Origin: SZUA-365 sp964635845
GTDB taxonomy: Bacteria; Bacteroidota; Ignavibacteria; SZUA-365
Assembly (NCBI GenBank): GCA_964635845.1
Contig: CAZWNO010000001.1
Location: 1 to 64,000, forward strand
Direction: 5' to 3'
DNA length: 64,000 nucleotides
Position numbers and translations under genes: made by a program. Positions 60,022 through 64,000 of this stretch are shown here, piece by piece. A model generated the notes under the pieces. The model did no database searches and was not told where the DNA came from. It worked only from the letters and a program-made list of their open reading frames with translations. Every line of letters begins with the position of its first letter. Within the stretch, counting starts at the first letter, position 1.

Positions 60022-60043
60022 GTCTCCCTGACTTCGAGTATGC

Positions 60044-60076
60044 AAAAGCCCCGCCGGACAGCGGGGCTTTTATTTT
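60044..60076 (+). terminator. Strong intrinsic terminator after frr
   Basis: AAAAGCCCCGC (60044-60054) pairs perfectly with GCGGGGCTTTT (60061-60071), followed by ATTTT. Confidence 0.9.
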
Positions 60077-60140
60077 CAACGGATGGATCTCCGGGTTCAT
60101 CCGGTCATGTTTCGACAGACCGACCTCCGGGTTTGTCCGG

Positions 60141-60725
60141 TTATTTCTGCTCCGATTTCTCCCGTTTGAACTGCAGCAGGATCTGCGACGTGCGGTCCGC
60201 GCCTCCGGCATTCTTGTACTGCAGCGCTTCGAAGCGCTCGTCGAGGCTGGCGACGCTGATCCACGGACCGGAGGTGCTTCCCACCTGGCCGATCTCGATA
60301 CCGAGCAGGCGGAACGCGTCCGTCACGAGATACACGCCGTTGAGGTCGCAGACGAGGATCTCCGCCGTGGCGTCTTTCGCCGTCGATGGAAAATGGCAGG
60401 TGATTGAATCGCATATGCCGTAATCGCGCACCACGGGAGGTTCCGACTGATCAAAGGTCGCGAACTGGTTCTCGAAATCCTTTCTCGACCTGTCGATCCA
60501 CCGGCCGAGATCCACGCTCCGCTCCGCGTCGGGATGCATCGGAGCGGCTGCGGAATCGACGGCCGCCGGGTCGTCCTGCCCCGCGATGGGTTTGACCTCG
60601 CTCTGTCCGCAGGACCCGAAACCGAACAGCATGATAATGAACAATGGGATCAGCGCGATCATGTGTGCGCGCATCAGCGCGACGGGAGAGATCCGCGGCG
60701 CCCGGAAGCAGGTCTGTCTGTTCAT
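60141..60725 (-). CDS. Putative lipoprotein coupled to the Fe-S reductase gene
   Basis: 194 residues by the ATG that overlaps the upstream gene's stop (ATGA), or about 177 residues from an internal ATG at 60674. A hydrophobic stretch MIALIPLFIIMLFGFGSC ends in a lipobox (FGSC), so it should be a periplasmic or outer-membrane-facing lipoprotein. The mature part has ICDSITCHFPSTAKDATAEI and LLGIEIGQVGSTSGPWISVA, with two cysteines that could form a disulfide. No family recognised. Co-translation with the HdrD-like gene suggests a related role. Confidence 0.7.
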   Translation of the reverse strand: MNRQTCFRAPRISPVALMRAHMIALIPLFIIMLFGFGSCGQSEVKPIAGQDDPAAVDSAAAPMHPDAERSVDLGRWIDRSRKDFENQFATFDQSEPPVVRDYGICDSITCHFPSTAKDATAEILVCDLNGVYLVTDAFRLLGIEIGQVGSTSGPWISVASLDERFEALQYKNAGGADRTSQILLQFKREKSEQK

Positions 60726-62734
60726 TTTCTCATCGCCTCATATACAAGTTCCGCAATATCCTTGACGGCCACTTCCTCCTGCTTCCCTTTCTCCTTGACG
60801 CCATCCGTCATCATCGTCATGCAGAACGGACATGCCGAGGCGATCGTTCCGGCGCCGGTGTCGAGCGCCTCCTCCGTCCGTTCGATGTTGACACGCTTGC
60901 CTTCCTTCTCTTCCATGAACATCTGCGCGCCTCCCGCGCCGCAGCAGAATCCCCGATCCCTGCTGCGCTCCATTTCGACTGTCTGCAGGGCGGGGATGCT
61001 CTCGAGCACCTCGCGGGGCTGGTCGTAGATGTCGTTGTACCGTCCGAGATAGCAGCTGTCGTGGAAGGTGACGGATCCGTCGATCGGATGATCCAGAGAC
61101 AGGATGCCGCGCTGAAGGAGTTCGCGGATCAGCTGGGTGTGATGTATGACGTTATAGCTGCCCCCGAACTGTGGGAATTCATTGCGCAGAGAATGGAAGC
61201 AGTGCGGACAGGCGGTGACGATGTTTTTCACCTTGTAGGAATTCAGCTTCTCGATATTGTCGATCATCAGGGTCTGCGCGAGATACTCATTGCCGGCGCG
61301 ACGCGCGGCATCGCCGTTGCATTTCTCCTCCCTGCCGAGGATCGCGAAGCGGACGCCCGTCTTCTGCATGATGCGCGCGAGCGCGACGCTGACCTTCTTG
61401 TACCGGACGTCAAAAGAACCCGCACAGCCTACCCAGAACAGGTAATCGATCTCGTCCGCGCTGCCGAGCTCCGAGAGCTGCGGGATGCCCAGATCGTCGG
61501 CCCATGCGGCGCGGTCGTCGGGCGAGAACTGCCACGGGGCGAAATTGTTTTCGAGATTGCGGAAAAGCACCCCCAGCTGCTCGGGGAATTCTCCCTCAGT
61601 GAGCGTGAGATAGCGCCGCATGTCGACGATCTCGTCGACATGCTCGATCATCACGGGACATTCCTGCACGCAGGCGCGGCAGGTCGTGCAGGCCCAGAGT
61701 TCCTGCGGTGTGATGTAATCGTGGAGCAGCTGCTTTCCGAGTGCGGGAGAATCGGTCTTGCCCGCGGTCACCGCGGGAGCTTTCTCCTCGAAACGCGTGC
61801 GCGTGTCGACGATGATCTTTTTCGGAGAGAGCAATTTCCCGGTGATGTTCGCGGGACACACGGAGGTGCAGCGGCCGCAGTGCGTGCAGGTGTAGCTGTC
61901 GAACAGCTGCTTCCAGGTGAGATCCTCGACATCCGCGACGCCGAATTTTTCCGCATTCTCATCCTCGAGATTCAACGGCTTGAGCGCGCCATCGCCCTCC
62001 CTTCGGATGCCCCGGTTGCTGAAGTACACGTTGGGGATGGAGGTGATGACGTGGAAATGCTTCGAGTACGGCAGGAAATTCAGGAAGCCGAGCACTGTCA
62101 CGATATGCATCCACCAGCAGATTTCGAAGACCAGCCGCGTCGCGGGGGAATCCGAAAACCACCCGGCGAGCGCCGAGCTGACCGGACGCCAGGCGGAAGC
62201 GTATGCGCCGCCCTCGCCGAGCGCGATGCGGCATCCATTCTGGAGCAGCATGGTGATCATGATCAGTGCAATCGCGGAGAGGATCAGCGTGGCATCAAGC
62301 TGCGACGGACGATCGAGTTCACGCAGGCGTTTGGGTCCCGCGACATAGCGGCGGAAAAGCGCGAACAGCACCGCGACGAGGACGATCACGGCCATGATAT
62401 CGCTGCCCAGCGCGATTGCGTTGTACAGGGGACCGAGAAAGCCGAGGGAAAATCCGGTGTGGAATCCCTCACCGATAGACTCGGCGACTGCGGTCAGCAG
62501 AATGACGAAGCCCCAGAAGATGCCGAAGTGAATCGGGCCGGCGATCGGATCGCGGAGGATTTTCGTCTGTCCGAAGGCGATCGACAGCACGTTGCCGATG
62601 CGCTGCTCGAAATTGTCGAAGCGGTTTTCCGGCTTTCCAATCCTCAGATAGCCGAATACCCTGCGCGCCGTGTACCCGAACGCGGCGAACGCGGCGAGGA
62701 TGACGATGAGAAATACGATGTTCTTGATTTCCAT
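60722..62734 (-). CDS. Membrane-anchored HdrD-like iron-sulfur reductase
   Basis: 670 residues. The N-terminal ~250 residues hold five or six helices resembling nitrate-reductase gamma-type cytochrome b subunits (IHFGIFWGFVILLTAVAESI; FEICWWMHIVTVLGFLNFLP). Two 4Fe-4S motifs follow: CTHCGRCTSVCP near residue 290 and CTTCRACVQECP near residue 350. Then come two CCG-type cysteine domains: one with a variant KCNGDAARR and CPHCFHSL, the second canonical with GFCCGAGGAQMF and CPFCMTMM. Proteins of this type move electrons between the quinone pool and cytoplasmic or ETF partners, which fits the menaquinone genes in this window; the partner is unknown. Confidence 0.88.
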   Translation of the reverse strand: MEIKNIVFLIVILAAFAAFGYTARRVFGYLRIGKPENRFDNFEQRIGNVLSIAFGQTKILRDPIAGPIHFGIFWGFVILLTAVAESIGEGFHTGFSLGFLGPLYNAIALGSDIMAVIVLVAVLFALFRRYVAGPKRLRELDRPSQLDATLILSAIALIMITMLLQNGCRIALGEGGAYASAWRPVSSALAGWFSDSPATRLVFEICWWMHIVTVLGFLNFLPYSKHFHVITSIPNVYFSNRGIRREGDGALKPLNLEDENAEKFGVADVEDLTWKQLFDSYTCTHCGRCTSVCPANITGKLLSPKKIIVDTRTRFEEKAPAVTAGKTDSPALGKQLLHDYITPQELWACTTCRACVQECPVMIEHVDEIVDMRRYLTLTEGEFPEQLGVLFRNLENNFAPWQFSPDDRAAWADDLGIPQLSELGSADEIDYLFWVGCAGSFDVRYKKVSVALARIMQKTGVRFAILGREEKCNGDAARRAGNEYLAQTLMIDNIEKLNSYKVKNIVTACPHCFHSLRNEFPQFGGSYNVIHHTQLIRELLQRGILSLDHPIDGSVTFHDSCYLGRYNDIYDQPREVLESIPALQTVEMERSRDRGFCCGAGGAQMFMEEKEGKRVNIERTEEALDTGAGTIASACPFCMTMMTDGVKEKGKQEEVAVKDIAELVYEAMRK

Positions 62735-62793
62735 GAAGATGGACCTGGCAGGTTCGATGGGAAGGTTGAGGCGGCGCCGAACGGCGCGATGGG

Positions 62794-62824
62794 TAAACTT
62801 ACGGATTGAGGGTCGGAATCACAA
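62794..62824 (-). promoter_or_regulatory. Candidate promoter TTG-N20-TAAGTTTA of the Fe-S reductase gene
   Basis: On the minus strand TTG (62824-62822) and TAAGTTTA (62801-62794) are 20 bp apart. The leader to the ATG at 62734 would be about 54 nt. Confidence 0.48.
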
Positions 62825-62837
62825 TGAATCGGATAGC

Positions 62838-62986
62838 TGATGAAGAATGGCAGATGACAGATGGAAGATGACAGATGTCAGATGACAGATGGAAGATGAC
62901 AGATGGCAGATGACAGATGGCAGATGTCAGATGACAGATGGAAGATGACAGATGGAAGATGACAGATGGAAGATGGCAAATGAAAT
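62838..62986. repeat. Degenerate short-unit repeats, locus 3
   Basis: About 150 bp of GATGACAGATGG(A/C)A and GATGTCAGATGACAGATGG units, not spaced by unique sequence. The unit matches the first part of locus 1 at 11750. This and the flanking promoter and hairpin fill the 324-bp gap between two minus-strand genes. Confidence 0.85.
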
Positions 62987-62998
62987 AGATGAAATGGG

Positions 62999-63026
62999 AA
63001 GGGCGTCCGATGGTGCGGACGCCCTT
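62999..63026 (-). terminator. Hairpin after the partial T9SS cargo gene
   Basis: AAGGGCGTCCG and CGGACGCCCTT form a perfect 11-bp stem with a six-base loop, 33 nt beyond the stop codon on the minus strand. The following bases (CCCATTTC on that strand) give only a weak T-run, so termination efficiency is uncertain. Confidence 0.6.
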
Positions 63027-63058
63027 GCATGCAAACGGAAGCGTTGCGTTGCCGCCGG

Positions 63059-64000
63059 TTACCGTAGCACCTGCATCGTCCGGCCGCCGACGAGTTCCGA
63101 GCCGTCGAACAGCTGATAGTAGTACATGCCGGGACGCAGGGCGGAGGCGTCGATTCCCAGCTGTGTGGCGGCGGGGGCGAGGGTACGGATCATGATCAGG
63201 CGTCCGGTGATGTCGTACAGTCGGAGACTGCGCTCGCGTGAGGCGGGGGAGACGGGAATTACCGTGGAGGCCGACGCAGGATTCGGATAATTCTGTCCGA
63301 TATGCAGCGCGGCAGCCGCGGCGTCGAACTCCACGGAAGAGATGATGCCGTGGAACCACTGCCAGGTAAGCTTCATGATCTCGTTGCGCACGGCCACGTC
63401 ATCGACCTGCTCCAGTCCGAAGCCGAGGTACACGGTCTTGAAATTGTTCTTTGCGCCGCGGACACCGGCGATGAGCGCGGGATCGCCGTTGTAGTGTGCG
63501 ATGCTCACTCCATCGGTCGTGGGGCGGATCTGATCCGGGTAGATCAAGGCTTTGCCGTTGGGCGCCCGGCCGTACACATTCTCGAGTGCCGCCTCCTGCA
63601 ATCCTCCGAACAGGGTTTCGGACGGAAAGAAACGCAGGGCTGTGCGGGTCGAGTCGCCGTCGTTCACGTAATTCGCGAAGAGGTAGGTTCGGTAGAAAGC
63701 CCGCGAAGTGGACGTCCCATGGCCAGCCTGATCCGTCACGTCCCAGCCTACATCCTGTCCGGCGACGAACAGATTACCGCCCTCGCCGAGAAAACCGATC
63801 ATGGCGCGGCTGAAGGCGTCGGTGAGCGCAGGGAAGGCCCAGCCGGTGTTGTAGAAGACGTGGTCCACTTCATCGAGGACCTTCGCGTCGAACGCGCGCA
63901 TGAACGTGCTCAGGGGAGTCACGGCATGCGTGCTGCTTCCCGCGAGCGCGATGCCGGCGAGGTATGCATCCTGGAAATCCGAGGCCTTCGTCCCGTCATC
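63059..64000 (-). CDS. C-terminal part of a T9SS-exported protein (5' end outside window)
   Basis: At least 313 residues; the frame is open to position 64000, so the start lies beyond the edge (an internal GTG at 63922 is not the real start). The visible part has DHVFYNTGWAFPALTDAFSR, FLGEGGNLFVAGQDVGWDVT and NFKTVYLGFGLEQVDD, reminiscent of GATase-like Rossmann domains attached to large secreted peptidases. The last ~85 residues, IGQNYPNPASASTVIPVS through LRPGMYYYQL, are a T9SS type A sorting domain. The enzymatic part, if any, is not in view. Confidence 0.78.
   Translation of the reverse strand, partial: DDGTKASDFQDAYLAGIALAGSSTHAVTPLSTFMRAFDAKVLDEVDHVFYNTGWAFPALTDAFSRAMIGFLGEGGNLFVAGQDVGWDVTDQAGHGTSTSRAFYRTYLFANYVNDGDSTRTALRFFPSETLFGGLQEAALENVYGRAPNGKALIYPDQIRPTTDGVSIAHYNGDPALIAGVRGAKNNFKTVYLGFGLEQVDDVAVRNEIMKLTWQWFHGIISSVEFDAAAAALHIGQNYPNPASASTVIPVSPASRERSLRLYDITGRLIMIRTLAPAATQLGIDASALRPGMYYYQLFDGSELVGGRTMQVLR

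Noticed and set aside
60644..62809. 721-codon plus-strand frame opposite the Fe-S reductase
   Set aside because: Shadow of a gene with two ferredoxin motifs and CCG domains; no homology-like features of its own.

Overview
The window is GC-rich bacterial chromosome from a draft assembly; a run of ten Ns at 28613-28622 marks a scaffold join. It suggests a member of the Bacteroidota/Chlorobiota side of the FCB group (Ignavibacteria-, Kapabacteria- or Rhodothermia-like; I cannot place it further). The reasons are several secreted proteins ending in NYPNPF-type type IX secretion (T9SS) sorting domains, a T9SS plug-domain protein, a SprA-like outer-membrane protein, a complete menaquinone pathway, and promoters of the form TTG-N20-TAnnTTT(G), close to the Bacteroidota -33/-7 consensus.

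Layout. 1-3703: two tandem minus-strand copies of a large secreted repeat protein, the first cut by the window edge. 3876-5943: mpl (murein peptide recycling) and a small envelope protein. 5951-15861: a minus-strand block with a propeller plus SprA-like barrel protein, two DUF362 proteins, a lipoprotein, a saccharopine-dehydrogenase-like enzyme and a Ycf48-like protein. 16035-23444: a membrane SpoIIE-type phosphatase, a flippase fused to a glycosyltransferase, a GT2 glycosyltransferase and the T9SS plug-domain protein. 23481-24436: about 1 kb without a convincing gene, AT-rich in part. 24437-28720: the most unusual locus, with three tandem paralogues of a small uncharacterised protein, a seven-helix membrane protein with its own promoter and leader hairpin, and a PAS hybrid histidine kinase.

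28715-38875: lamin-tail secreted protein, small FnIII-like protein, SpoIID-like lipoprotein, glgA, an envelope trio (DUF4270/DNRLRE-like lipoprotein, FadL-like barrel, TPR protein), rpiB and a Yip1-like membrane protein. 39023-52260: a 1020-residue T9SS cargo followed by menF, menDH (fusion), menB, menA, menC and menE, facing a ubiE/menG gene that lies behind a DAHP synthase gene. Together these genes take the shikimate entry step and chorismate to menaquinone. 52386-55548: SDR oxidoreductase, fluoride channel with DUF190 partner, and a class V aminotransferase. 55895-60021: the conserved rplM-rpsI-rpsB-tsf-pyrH-frr translation cluster with three intrinsic terminators. 60141-64000: a lipoprotein overlapping a membrane HdrD-like Fe-S reductase, probably linked to the quinone pool, then the C-terminal part of another T9SS cargo.

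No rRNA, tRNA, CRISPR array, insertion sequence or prophage was seen. Dispersed non-coding repeats are present: a palindromic element at two places and degenerate short-unit repeats at three places, all near gene 3' ends.
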